Assembly: GCF_933775445.1 (NCBI RefSeq)
Contig: NC_065874.1
Coordinates: 29,024,501 to 29,088,500 of the forward strand
Direction of reading: 5' to 3'
DNA length: 64,000 bases
DNA from: Argentina anserina
Taxonomy: Eukaryota; Streptophyta; Magnoliopsida; Rosales; Rosaceae
The notes beneath the pieces are model-generated. The model had not been told where the DNA came from. It ran no database searches and saw only the letters and a list, made by a program, of their open reading frames with translations. Every line of letters begins with the position of its first letter. Within the stretch, counting starts at the first letter, position 1. Below are positions 23,213 through 34,721 of this stretch, piece after piece. A program made the translations under genes and the position numbers.

Positions 23213-23773
23213 TGTGAGAGAGAAGAAGAGAGGATGAAGGTGGCAATGTGAGAGAACTCAGAGAAGGAGTTATGATTTATGAGGACGAAACGGACGGGTG
23301 AGAGTAGTGATGAATGAGTATAAGGTATGGTTATGTCCTTTTTGTAGGAAAAGTAAGCAAACCCTATTCTACTAATATCCGGAGGAAGATGATAATACAA
23401 TTAATATTGTTTGTCGGTGGAGCTGTATTTTCACTTCATGCATGTACATGTTCTCCGATCACAATTCTTCTTTGTGTTTGTACGTGTTGAATATCTTGAT
23501 TATTGAGATTAGAGAACGGGTATTGTTTCATATGAGCAAGCCTGATTCTTTTGAAGCGGATGAATGTTGGACAGGTATAAATCATGGTCATATTGCAAGT
23601 TTGCACCCTTATGAACCTCATTCCAAATCATAGCAAGTTCATGACTCATTCATCTTCATTTTAGAAACAGATTCCCACCAAGTCCATTGTTACCAAACAA
23701 AGTAAAAGCAACGAAAACCATGTGACAACTAAAATTCACCTACGTACAATTCTTGCTTCCTCCATGCAATAGA

Positions 23774-23779
23774 CACGTG
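23774..23779. promoter_or_regulatory. G-box / ABRE-like core
   Basis: CACGTG within gacacgtggcc. This is the palindromic core bound by plant bZIP and bHLH factors; seen as sequence only. Confidence 0.45.
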
Positions 23780-23862
23780 GCCACAGGAGAATGGATATCT
23801 TATTTGGCTTGCCTTGATCCACAGTACTCATGCCACTTAGCATCCCCATTCTCGAAGCATCC

Positions 23863-23868
23863 ACGTGT
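23863..23868. promoter_or_regulatory. G-box / ABRE-like core
   Basis: CACGTG within atccacgtgtcc, followed within a few bases by ctgattggcc (inverted CCAAT box). It is the second of two G-boxes 90 bp apart. Confidence 0.45.
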
Positions 23869-24300
23869 CCTGATTGGCCCACACAAGATCAAAACGAATA
23901 GGACACGCAATACCACTTTCAAAATCACCTCCCTCCATTCTGCAGACTTTCAAAGTCTGACCCAAATCCGACGGCCAAAGCAGCGAGTACACCCTCATAT
24001 CCACAGTCACGGAGACTCTTTTCCGTAAATGAGAAAGAAACAAAGAAAACGAGAGAATAGACTCTCTGTTGTTTCGGGCAATGAAATTATAGTCCTCTTC
24101 AGAGGACTCTCTCTTAATTTCTCTCTCTAAATTCCCAAACCTGAATCCTCACCCTCTCTCTCTCTCATCGTAGAAACCCTAACCGGCTAACCCCCATTTT
24201 CCAAACCACGCACTCTCGAGTCTCGACTCTTCCGGCTTCTCGCCGCGGCCTCGGCTTCGGTTTCCGGCGATTTGCGTCACCGTGGTCTTATGTCCGGAAG

Positions 24301-25281
24301 GTAGAGATTTCTGAGCCTAATCTTAGTGATTGACTGCTGTTTGGTGCCTGATGAAAACAGAGGCCTTCTGTATAATAACCCATACAAAACAGAGGGACTA
24401 GTTTACTTGAAGAATTTGTATGATTTGGATATAGATTGTTGAGCTGAATCTTTTGTTTTCTGGTTTTGTAAAATTATTGGTAGGAAAAATAAAGAAGAGT
24501 GAATGTTATGAAGTCGAAATTTCACCAATTTTAGGTTGAATCAGTGATGTCATTGTAGTAGCACCCCTAAAGTGGTTGTTACAGGTCTTTGGGTAATCAA
24601 TGTTCTCATTTTCATCCCTAAGATATTGAATAGATTCTCAAAGTTACCAAGCGTTCGAGAAATGTTTACATGTGAGGCATTTCTCTCTGAGAAAGATAAT
24701 TCAAAACCTTGCTCTCTGAGTCTTTTTTTCTCATATATATATATATATATATATATGACTGCCTGGACTGTATTTCATTTTGATTTTATGTATTATCTTG
24801 CCATCTGCATTATCTTGGGACTTCGATATATTTTTGGGGTGATAAACAGATTTTACTTGTCATAACTGAAGTTACTGATCATCGAGTAAAGGTATATAAT
24901 CTATAATTATGAAATGACAAGTTTTGTTTAGTATTGAAGACAGTAAGCAAATTGCATGTGGAACTAATAAGACTGTCACTGATTGTAATGGTTACTGTCC
25001 ACTTTCAGAGTATACTTAAATATGACTTTAAAATGTTTGAAGTAGGTAAAGAACTTGTTATATGCGTTATCTATACAGTTTCTTATGGTTGGCTGCTGTG
25101 GTAGAGTGGATGCTATTTGAATGACGAAAACGAGCTATTCAGTTGTTTTTTCAAATCCTGAGGGTGACTTCACATTAAGATTTATTTGGGATATGTTTGT
25201 ATTATATTGCCATTTTTAGTAGCGTGGAAGAGGTGAAAGCCAATTAGAAATTAATGTTAGAGATTTTGTTCTGCATTTCAG
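24301..25281 (+). other. Intron in the 5' UTR of the IDN2/FDM-like gene
   Basis: The leader before 24300 is CT-rich then GC-rich and ends ccggaag, followed by a gtagag donor. The acceptor tgcatttcag lies at 25281, seven bases before the ATG at 25289. The 981-bp interval is AT-rich with an AT microsatellite at about 24,738-24,757. A similar acceptor close to the ATG precedes the XS-less paralogue at 43,639. Confidence 0.6.
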
Positions 25282-25288
25282 GTTCAAT

Positions 25289-28200
25289 ATGTCTCACAGA
25301 TCAAAAGAAAAGGATAAGAGGTCTGATTTCAAGTACTATGAGGGCAAGTATTATCATGAGTTGAAGAGAGGTAGTTACAAGATAAAAGATTCTCATTCAA
25401 CTTACAGATGTCCATTTTGCCATGAGAAAGGGAGAAAAAATTATCAACTTAGAGACCTTTCAAGACATGCCTCTTCTATTGGTAAAGGCTCACATAGCAG
25501 GGATACAAAAGATGAAGCGAAGCACTGGGCTTTGAAGAGTTATATTGATAAATATGTTGATGTGAAGAGTCGGTCAGAAAGGCCTAGAGAAATCGTACCA
25601 AAGAAAAGAGGACCTAGAGAAGGTGAACTGAAGAGCAGAGTCAAGTTAGTAGCGCCTAGAAAAGATGAACTGAAGAGAGAAAGGCCTACAGAACCTGCTG
25701 TCCAGGGAGAAGTTTCTATTGAGCCGGCAATAAAAAGAAGACATTTAGAGCCTGCACCATCTGTAATATCTCCACCCAGGATAGAATCGCCGAAACTGAA
25801 TGATGATAATTATCTAGTATGGCCTGTGATGGGTGTTTTGGCAAACATTAAAACTGAGTTTAAAGATGGGAAACGCGTTGGCGAAAGTGGTTCTAAAATA
25901 AGAGATGAGTTAACAGCAAAAGGTTTTAATCCTGTGAAGGTTCATCCATTATGGAATTATCGGGGTCATTCTGGTTTTGCAATTGTTGAGTTTGAGAATA
26001 GTTGGGAAGGTTTCAACAATGGAATGTCTTTTGAGAAGAATTTTGAAGTTGAGCGCCATGGAAAAAGGGATTATAATCTGATGTGTAAAAGAGGAGATCA
26101 ATTATATGGATGGGTTGCTCGTGATGATGATTACAATGCAAGAGGCATAGACCGCATAGTAAGTGATTTTCTCCGGAAGAATGGAGATTTGAAAACTGTT
26201 TCTAGCCAGCAAGCTGAGGAACAGAGGAAAACTACAAAGCTTGTATCCAATCTCAAAAACACCTTGGAGATGAGTTATTCACATCTCGTAGAGATGCAAG
26301 ACAAATATCACGAGACTGCTAATTCCTTAAACAAGGTAGTGCAGGAAAGGGATGCGATACTCAAAGCTTACAATGAGGGTATGCAAAAAACTTCCTCAAC
26401 TGTGTGTATGATTGATTGCACTTTTGAATTCAACTTTTCAGTTCCCAGTTATGTTATGTAATATCTTACTTTGAATGCTCACTAGTTGTTCTACTCTTTA
26501 TAGTAGAGTGCACTTTTTCATCTGAAGGTTCTTTTGAATTTTTGTGATATCAAATTTTAATCTCACTTTATGTTGTTAGAAAGAGAGAAATGTGAGCAAA
26601 TGGAAAAAGAACAGTTCAGGAAAATATTAAGGGACCATAGGGAAGCTGCATTGCACTTGGAAGATCAAAGAAAAGATCTTGAGCGCCGTGAGAAGCAACT
26701 GCAACAACGCAGGGCACAAAATGATAACGAGAAGAGGAAACTCCATCACGATAGGCAAATGGTAATCTTATTGTTTCTTCTACCAAAGAGCCTAGGCTTC
26801 TGTTTGAATATGTGGGGGGTCGCACCTTTGTCCTTGTCAGGTTATTAATTTGTTTTTTGTTTCAAGTTGGTATAAGTTTGAGATTGATACAATTAATAGT
26901 TGTTTGAATTAAACAAAGATATTATAATGGTTAAAGCAGAAGAGACACCAAGATAAAATATGTACATAAACTCTATTAAGTCACCTTTTGCTGGACCACT
27001 TGTGTGAATTTTTTTTTAATAGCTGTGAAAACTCTTGATACTTGGTCAGAGTACTGCATCTCTTGTTCTACTTGCTTTTTGTTTGAGTTGTTACAAATGC
27101 AGCCTCATTCAAGTTTCAATTTTAGCACACGGTAGTCTGTTTCATTTTATTCCATGTATTTATTATGGTTGCATATCGTTGATCACTGTCCTCTGTTGAC
27201 TAGTCCAGGTTTCAGAATCTGATTGATTGATATATACTTCCATCTTTTTGCAAATTTTACTTCGTAAAGAGCTGATAGAGGTGTTTCTCTTTTAGAATGC
27301 AAGGGCTACCTTGGAACAGAAAAAAGCTGATGAAAATATGTTACGGTTGGCAGAAGAACAAAAGGTTTGAATCACGATCTTAGACTTTGTAGAATTGGAT
27401 GAATGAATATATGTAAATTTTTCGTTGGAATTTGGAATGGCAGAAACAAAAGGAGGAGTTGAGAAAAAAAATCATAAAACTGGAAAAGGAGCTGGAAAGA
27501 AAACAAGCACTGGAACTGGAGATTGAGCAGATGAGAGGCGCGTTAAAGACAAGGAAACACATGGGTGAGGATGAGGATGAGGACATAGATGCCAAGAAAA
27601 AGATGGATGAAATTAAACAAAACTTGGAAGAGAAGGAGCAAGAGTATGAAGATGTAGAAGAACTTCATCAAGCACTTGTGGTCAAGGAGCGGAGGAATAA
27701 CGATGAAGTGCAGGAGGCTCGCAAGGAGCTAGTCAATGTATGTACATTTGATGTCTCTTGTTTGACTGTTGCTTTGTTCATCGAGTATACTTTTTCTGGG
27801 TTCATTAAGTTAACTTCATAGTCAATATTGTACTTATAATTGGTAAGCACAGATGGATTAAATCTCAATATTCTATTTTGTTGAGCTTACGTGATGCTAA
27901 TACACATTGAAGATTTTGTCACGTTCTGGCTCTCTAAACTTGTACTTTGCAGGGACTTTGGGAATTAACAACCCAGGCCAATAGGAACCGTGTTAATATT
28001 GGTGTAAAGAGAATGGGGGACCTTGATGTCAAACCATTTCAGATTGCTATCAGGAGCAGATACCCTAAAGAAGAGTCCGATGTGAAAACATTGGAGGTAT
28101 GCTCTCTGTGGGAGAATTATCTTGCTGATCCAAATTGGCATCCATATAAGATCATTACTGATGAAGGAGGGCAGCCTAAGGTATGCCAGTAACATTCTTT

Positions 28201-28778
28201 TGTTGTTCTTGCTATATATGCTTGATTTATTATGACTGCATGATGTTTAAATTTAGATTTTTTTATGGGGATTGCCTTGTGATTAGCTCCTGGTCTAAAT
28301 GTAATGTGGTAAATCCTTTGAACTTGCAACCAACACATGGCATGACCTTTTGTTTTTCTTATATTTCCTAATAATCCTGTCAGCTTGAGTCTCATACCTT
28401 TTGTTGTTGTAGTTTTTGGTTCCTGCAATCTTGTCAACTTGATTCACATTATCCTTTCTTCACAAATCACACCGGAGAGCTTAGTATTATGTGCTGTCTC
28501 ACAGCAAGCTTGTCCGTTAAGTTAGTTTGTCTTGTTTGCTGCAGGAGATTATAGATGAAGAAGATGAAAAACTGGCGGGTTTGAAGAAAGAGCTTGGAGA
28601 TGAAGTGTTCCAGGCTGTTGTCACTGCCTTGAAGGAACTAAATGAGTATAACCCAAGTGGCCGGTACTCAGTAAAAGAGCTATGGAACTACAAAGACGGG
28701 AAGAAGGCCTCTTTAAAAGAGGGAGCAAGTTATATTCTGAAGCAGTGGAAACAGCTGAAGGGTCGGAGAAGAAAATGA
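25289..28778 (+). CDS. IDN2/FDM-family protein (zf-XS, XS, coiled coil, XH), 698 aa, complete
   Basis: Predicted exons are 25289-26378, 26580-26761, 27296-27364, 27444-27737, 27953-28180 and 28545-28778; total 2097 nt, GT-AG, in phase. Domains in order: zf-XS (about 14-87; Cys41, Cys44, His60, His79), a basic linker with repeated REG/DELK-type segments, XS (about 174-302; begins NYLVWPVMGVL, contains HPLWNYRGHSGFAIVEF), a long coiled coil (about 306-545), and XH (546 to end; contains IGVKRMGDLDVKPF, NWHPYK, ELNEYNPSGRY, ELWNYKDGKKASLKEG). In Arabidopsis, IDN2 and FDM1-5 bind double-stranded RNA through XS, associate via coiled coil and XH, and act at the Pol V step of RNA-directed DNA methylation. 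It is the only full-length copy in this cluster. Whether it is IDN2 or an FDM cannot be decided here. Confidence 0.92.
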
Positions 28779-29769
28779 AGGCAAGTGTTTAAATTTGACT
28801 TTTATAGCAAATATATAGCAATTATTTTACCATATTACATGCATATAGCGGTTATCAGTTGAAAAATCCGTTTGGGATGTGGTTATGTAGAGTAAGATAC
28901 ACTTGAAGATTTCATTATGAAGAATCTTAAATTAATATTTTCTAAGTTGTCATAGAAATGGATTTCCTTTATGAATCTTTGAGCATCCTATGAATTTGGA
29001 ATTGGAAAATTATGTGATAGTGGTTGGCAATACTAGACGCTTTTTCACCGACAATGTCTGATTATGATGTAGGTTATAATTCTTAATATTCAGATTCAAT
29101 TTCCTGACTGTAATTATCTTGTTATAGGCGTTGCGGTGGAGAGGGCATCAAGAGCTTGGTTTTTGAGTTGTTGGACCACTGGCTGCAGTCGAGCTGTTTG
29201 CACTTCTTGCTTCACTTTTGTCAGAAGAATAGGTATAAACTGGGGACATTTCTTTTGGTAGGAAACAGAGTTGGGAACCGTTGCGGTTAGAACCGTTAGT
29301 GTTAGTCACGCCTTTAATTGCCGTTGGAACCTACTATTGTTTATGGTCACATTTGGCCTCTTATAGACCTCGGATGTAGTTGGGGACATTGATCCCAGGT
29401 TTACTATTCGAATGCTATGTTTTCCCTTCCATAAAATCTTTAATCCGTAATCTTGGATGGCATGGCAAACTTCGATCATCTCTTGTTTGCTAGCAAGCCT
29501 CCAGTTGTGTGCTTTCTTTGACCCCGTCCAATGAAGCAAGAACAGTCCAATTTATGTTTCAAGACCCCCAAATCCAAGAAACAAGGTCGAAGTCTGGAAA
29601 TCTCAAGACCTTGGCCACAAACTCCAAAATAAAATGAAGAAGCGTATTCTACACAGCTGACAGAGATTAGTGATGTTCATTTATGTTGGTTTCAGTAAAC
29701 ACGTATCTTTTCCGGCCCTTTTCCTATACATAGTAGTGTAATCCGACACCAATTTTAATACGTGCTAAG
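28779..29769 (+). other. 3' flank of the IDN2/FDM-like gene; possible 3' UTR intron
   Basis: Two bases after the stop codon the sequence reads AG|GCAAGT, a good GC-type donor. A candidate acceptor, ttatag, lies near 29,128, followed by a GC-richer stretch. The XS-less paralogue has TGAAG|GTATGA at the same place (55,451), and the isolated XH exon has TGAGG|GTATGG (40,931). This suggests an old 3' UTR intron. The rest is non-coding. An open frame at 29,306-29,539 (minus) lacks an ATG and any recognised domain. Confidence 0.4.
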
Positions 29770-31780
29770 TGTAATAACCCGAATTTTTAATACTATTTTT
29801 TTTAAATTTCTCGAAAATTAAGGAAATGATAATTTGATTAAATTCACATTTTACGCTTTTTATTTTGTCGTTGTTCAAAGTAGAAATTAGTTTCGAGAGC
29901 CAAATGTGTGTTATTTGATTAAGTTCATTTGACTAAAGAGTTGACTTTTAATCTGTCATTCTTTTCAGAAAACTTCATTCATGAAAGTCGTAGAGTACGT
30001 CAATACGAGTTCGTAGACGCGCGGCACACTTTAATCGGATGTCGTATGTGAAAATTGTTAGCAACGAAAGTTTACTTTCCGATTTTGGAATGAGTATAAA
30101 ATGAAGGAGAGGAGATTAGAAATTAAGAAAACCAATTTTTTCTCAAAATCAGCTCAGTTACTGTTCACCCGAGCTCGGGTATGTTCACGCGATTTTTCCC
30201 TCTTGGTTGCCGGATCTTTCTTCAGCCATATCTCCGTTGTACGACGACGGAATTGAGTGAAACCTGTGGCGTTGGAACCGTCTCTTCGTCCCCTACCGAT
30301 CTGGGTTAGTGTTTGAGAGAGATTTGAGTTGTTTGAAGTCTAGAAATGAAAAAACAATGCGGCTGTCCCGTTTGAAGAAGTGAGGAAAACTCCTTCCTCC
30401 GGTAACCAATCAAGGTGATTCTTCTTGTGTTTTGAAGCTTGTAGGATGTATATCAACCCTCTAAAACAGTTTTATCTATTTCGAAACACACAAGGTGAAT
30501 CGATGATTTCTTTTTCTATGGTCTGTGAATAGTGCCGATTTTATGTTCTTCGTCGATTGGACTGTTTAGGCTTGGATTTAGACTTTGTTGTCAACTAGAA
30601 AGTTGTTGGAAATGTTGTTTAGGTTGTGATGGTAAATTTTGGTGATCATTGGTGGTCACCGGAACAGTGGCAGTGCCGCCACTGTTGATGACGTGTGGCG
30701 GTGTGTTGGGTCATATTTCGGAGTAATGGTTTACTCCATTATGATGTGCTTGTCGATACAAGCATTTACATAGGTCATTTGAATGTGTTAGGTTAATTCT
30801 TGAGTAAGTTAGTTGTTATTAAAGGTTTGGTGATTCTAGGTTAAATTTGTTGTTGGTTGTTTTTGGGAATTAGACTATTCTCGGTTTGGTTGTTTACTAA
30901 GTGAGACTTGTGTCACTTAGGTACTTGGTTCGTTGAACCAAGTGAGTGAATCTCACTTGAGATTTCAAGTTGCTAGCGGGAGCGAAAAGGTGAGTAAACC
31001 TCACGTTAAGCTAGTTACCCATGACGGTAACTAGGTTTATTTAGTATGCGTTGATTATTTGTATGTTGTGAGATTAGTATATATATATATATATATGGTG
31101 ATATATATATATATATATACCTTTAAGTGATAATGAGATCGTGCATATAATTCCATTGTTTATATGTTGTTATATTTTATTTATCGCTTTGAGATATTGT
31201 GCGCGTTTTGTTGGATTATATTGATTGTGGAGGATAGGACCGAGAGGAAATAAAATGTACATCTCGGTAAATTGGAGGTTTGTGGAGGATAATTGTATAA
31301 TTGAAGTGTATGTGTGTTTTGTTTGGCCGGAAGGTAAGAAAAATGTACCATATGGTATTATTGATGTTTAAATGCAGTGGTGTGAGTAGTATTGATGTTG
31401 TGCTTGTGTGGTTTCACCAAGTGACATGTGGTGAGTGTCAATGTGTTTTGCCTTTAGTGGCGGCTTTGATGGTAAAATGTTTATGCGTGTGTGTGTGTCT
31501 CACATAGTGGCGGCCCAAGTTGGATGTTTTGACATTGTGTTAGTATTGATGTACATGTTAGCAGGTTTCTTGATCCACCAACCTTAAAATCGTTTTAAAA
31601 ATATAATTGTTTTGAAAATATATGGATTTGATTGTCAACGATCTATGAGTAATTAAAAATGGAATTTTAGTAAAATGGTTTGAAAGGTTATTGGATATGA
31701 GGGTCATGTTAAATGTGAGTTGTTTTACATTATTTGTTATTTGTAGTAGTGAGGGTATTGACATAGTCAAAATCCCATTT
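29770..31780 (+). mobile_element. 5' part of a gypsy LTR, split by later insertions (LTR-B, left part)
   Basis: It begins tgtaataacccgaatt, the start shared with LTRs at 37,208 (tgtaataccccgaac) and 62,560 (tgtaatatcccgaat). It carries the conserved promoter block (ttcatgaaagtcgtagagta ..., then atcggatgtcgtatgtgaaa ...) and a TATA box, TATAAAAT, at 30095-30102. A GC-richer leader and the accgagaggaaataaaatgt region (counterpart of 38,640) follow. Similarity to the other LTRs fades beyond about 31,500, and a minus-strand Athila/Tat-like gag takes over by about 31,780. The matching LTR end is probably 39,550-40,499. No polypurine tract lies to its left, so it is not a normal 3' LTR. Confidence 0.6.
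31079..31120. repeat. AT-repeat palindrome inside LTR-B
   Basis: Two (TA)n runs separated by tggtg; each is self-complementary and together they could form a long AT hairpin. Confidence 0.8.
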
Positions 31781-33661
31781 TCTTGATACACTCCAACAAT
31801 GGAATGTTAAGTTGCATCTTCCTAAAGACCTCCAACACCTCCTCATTAGATTTATCCTTCTTGCTATTTGCAAACCTAGAAGGGAAATGTACACACGAAA
31901 TAAGATTAGTTTTAACTAATTCATTTGAGTTGACATTTGTACCTTTGTGTGCTTCATGGATCGACACACTCTCCTTCTTGGAGGTAGCTGGATCTTTCTC
32001 CAAGTCATTTATCATAGTCATCTCGTCACCCTCCTCAAAAACATGGGCCGTTTGGGCATTCCTAGCAATACTAAGCCGCTCATTTAGCTCGATCCCACTC
32101 ATTGTCATGATAGCTTGGGATTGCTCATTCCTTGGGTTAGATATGACACCACTTGGAAACTTCCCTTGCTCAGAAAAACGGCCCATGATGTCTATTACCT
32201 GGCCCATATGTGTTTTTAGCTCCGCAATGTTCTTGTTATTCGCTTGTTGACCCACCACTAAAATTTGAGTCACAGTATTAAATTGACTTTGCCTAACAAC
32301 TAAAGATTTCAACATCTCATCATAATTAGGAGTACTAGCCACGTTGGGAGGTGAAACATTGAGATGGGGAGCTTGCGGTCTTGCAAACAAACCAGACGGG
32401 CGAGGCCATATTACATAGCATTCTATTGTGGCCTAAGCACATTGTTTGGATGATCACTTAAACTAAGGTTGTAAGTAATGGAGAATGATTGTACCTTTGA
32501 CCTCCCTGATAACCAAAGACATTCACTTCCTCATATCCTCCACCAGAAGTAACTTGGGAACACTGATCAGTGGGGTGCCCCTCCGTACAAATGCCGCAAA
32601 CCTGTTCTCATAAACTGACTCATCATCTTGAAAAGCTTGTCAACATTGTCTTCTAGAGCAGATTTTGAACTCGAATTTGTGTCATGCACGTGTCTTGTGG
32701 AACTAGCAGATGTTCCAAATTGCTGATTGTTCATGGCTCTTTTCTCCAATAGATCCTTTGCTACCACATTACTCTTGTCTAGAAATGATCCACTAGCTGC
32801 TGAATCTAGAAACTCTCTCTCCATTTGTAGCAATCCTTCATAGAATTACTGAAGCAACATACCTTCTCTAATGCCATGGGCTGGGCATGATGCTACAAGA
32901 GATTTGAACCTCTCATAGTAATTGTAGAATGACTCATCTGGTCCTTGCTTTATTCCTATTATATGCTTCCTGATGTGTGTCACCCTTGATGAGAGAAAAT
33001 ACTTCGACAAAAACTCATTTACCATTGTTGTCCATGAAGTAATACGACCAGCAGGTAGCTCAAACAACCACTTTTGAGCTCGATCTTCTAATGAATATGG
33101 AAATGCCCTCATCTTCACTATCTGAATATCAACTCTTCTGGGGCATATGGTCTCACAATAGAACTGAAATAATGTAAGATGCTGATTGGGGTCATCTCTT
33201 GAGAGTCCATGGAACTTAGGCAAATGATGTAGGAACCCACTCTTCAACTCAAAATCACTCGTCTTGCCCTCTTCTGGAATATGGTACGCTATGTTAAAGG
33301 ATGATGTCCCCCCAACTGCCCCTTCTACTTGGCCATTCTGCTCTCTGATCGATGCCATTTCTGGTTTTGGAACTAGGTTTTCCTCTGTTCGGCTTTGAAC
33401 TGTGGGCACTGGATCAGGTAAATCGAAATTCAATTAGCCCAAAGGACATGGACTTGTCAACAATTCTAACTCTGGATCCTCAACAAACAATGTATTGAGC
33501 CCACTGCAACTTGATGAACCTGGAAATGGCGAAATGGACCCAAAGTTTATCTCTTCGTAAAATGAATCGGACTCAATGGAAACGTTATCAAACTGAGCTT
33601 GAGGCTGAATTTTTTTCAGGCGTGCACTAAACTCTTCGGACCAACTACTAATTTTGGACAT
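31767..33661 (-). pseudogene. Athila/Tat-like gypsy gag region, truncated before protease
   Basis: Three consecutive minus-strand open stretches (33661-33434, 33433-32846, 32833-32567, then 32390-31767) read in order as a retrotransposon gag. The core has LPKFHGLSRDDPNQHL, then FPYSLEDRAQKWLFELP, SRVTHIRKHIIGIKQGPDES and YERFKSLVASCP. This is the capsid pattern of Athila/Tat-type elements. The downstream part has PSGVISNPRNEQSQAIMTMSG and FPSRFANSKKDKSNEEVLEVF, then NIPLLECI, which normally leads into protease. The sequence stops there, at about 31,780. Several stops and a frame break show it is dead. Its 5' LTR and primer site lie to the right; reverse transcriptase, integrase and 3' LTR are absent. 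Confidence 0.75.
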
Positions 33662-34700
33662 TCATAAGCCTGAAAAGAATAATTATTAGTAACTTTACAA
33701 AGTATGAAATACAAGTATAAATAAATATAATCTTTTCTTTCTTTCATTTCTTTCTTTATAATTTCGTAACTTTCTTTTGTTCTTTTTTTTGTTTGTTACG
33801 AAATCTACAAGTGTAAAATATTAATAAGTCTAATTGATTTTATTAATACACAATCCTAACATTTAAGGTACGTGGAGCAGATGAGCTAAATGTGCAATGG
33901 ACTGAAACATCCCTAGGTAAGGGTCTTGCTTTATCTGATATATCTTAAAAGTTAGAATATCATTTTCTTTTGAAACTATATACATCTATTTATACAAAGT
34001 TATTTTCGAAGTTATAAAGCATAAGTACGTCGTCTAAACACAAACTCAATCCTTTGTTTCAGAAGGCTGGATAGCTAGAATCAGAGATAGTCACAAGGCA
34101 TGACTCATTTATTGGACACCATGTGGGCCACATCCTCGAAATGATGCTTTCCCAATTGACTCCATCACCGAGATTGTATGTCAGTCTATGGGTCTATGAG
34201 ATCCAATTTTGTAAACCTTGAACCAGGGTAATGAAAATAGCATGCCCCTTACTCAACTCGTAATAAATGTGTGTTAGATTGGCCTCAAAGTGTTAATATT
34301 AGCCGCCCTAAACCCCAAGTGACCTTAGTAAGGTACAAATAGAAGGTTAAGGCTAATATTAATGAAATAGACTTTACATATTTCGTTCACTTTATAACTT
34401 ACAATAAACTAAGCATAAATAAACATTTAACTTCCTTAAATTTTTTATCTAAGTGTAACAAGTATCTTATATGCATACTACAACAAAATTAAAACATTTA
34501 TCACAAAAATATAGAATAAAACAAAATTTTTTCACAAAGTTACTGTTCACGTTTTTTTATTTAATGTGCGTACTTTTACTGTTACCTATTACTGTTCACA
34601 TACGATTTACTGTACACAAAATTATTTTTACAAATATTCAATTACACAAATCACAATATAGTACAAAATTAACACTTAAAAGAATTGTTATTTTATCAAT
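33662..34700 (-). other. Untranslated internal leader between primer site and gag of the Athila/Tat-like element
   Basis: AT-rich DNA without coding potential on either strand. A long untranslated leader between primer-binding site and gag is usual in Athila/Tat elements. Confidence 0.5.
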
Positions 34701-34718
34701 TTCCCAACAACGGCGCCA
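34701..34718 (-). other. Primer-binding site, tRNA-Asp type
   Basis: On the minus strand it reads TGGCGCCGTTGTTGGGAA, complementary to the 3' end of plant tRNA-Asp with a small mismatch. It is three bases from the LTR edge at 34,722, where the primer site of a minus-oriented element should be. Confidence 0.75.
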
Positions 34719-34721
34719 AAA

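Larger units (their letters stand above)
23213..24060. promoter_or_regulatory. Divergent intergenic promoter region between FPF1-like and IDN2/FDM-like genes
   Basis: About 850 bp separates the FPF1-like start codon (minus) from the probable transcribed leader of the IDN2/FDM-like gene (plus). It contains two CACGTG G-box cores (23774-23779 and 23863-23868). Both are in ABRE-like contexts (ACACGTGGC and CCACGTGTC), and an inverted CCAAT box (ATTGG) sits just right of the second. Which gene they serve is unknown. Confidence 0.5.

Noticed and set aside
29306..29539. Minus-strand 77-codon open frame downstream of the full-length IDN2/FDM-like gene
   Set aside because: It starts at a non-ATG codon, has no recognised motif, and lies in the probable 3' UTR/flank.
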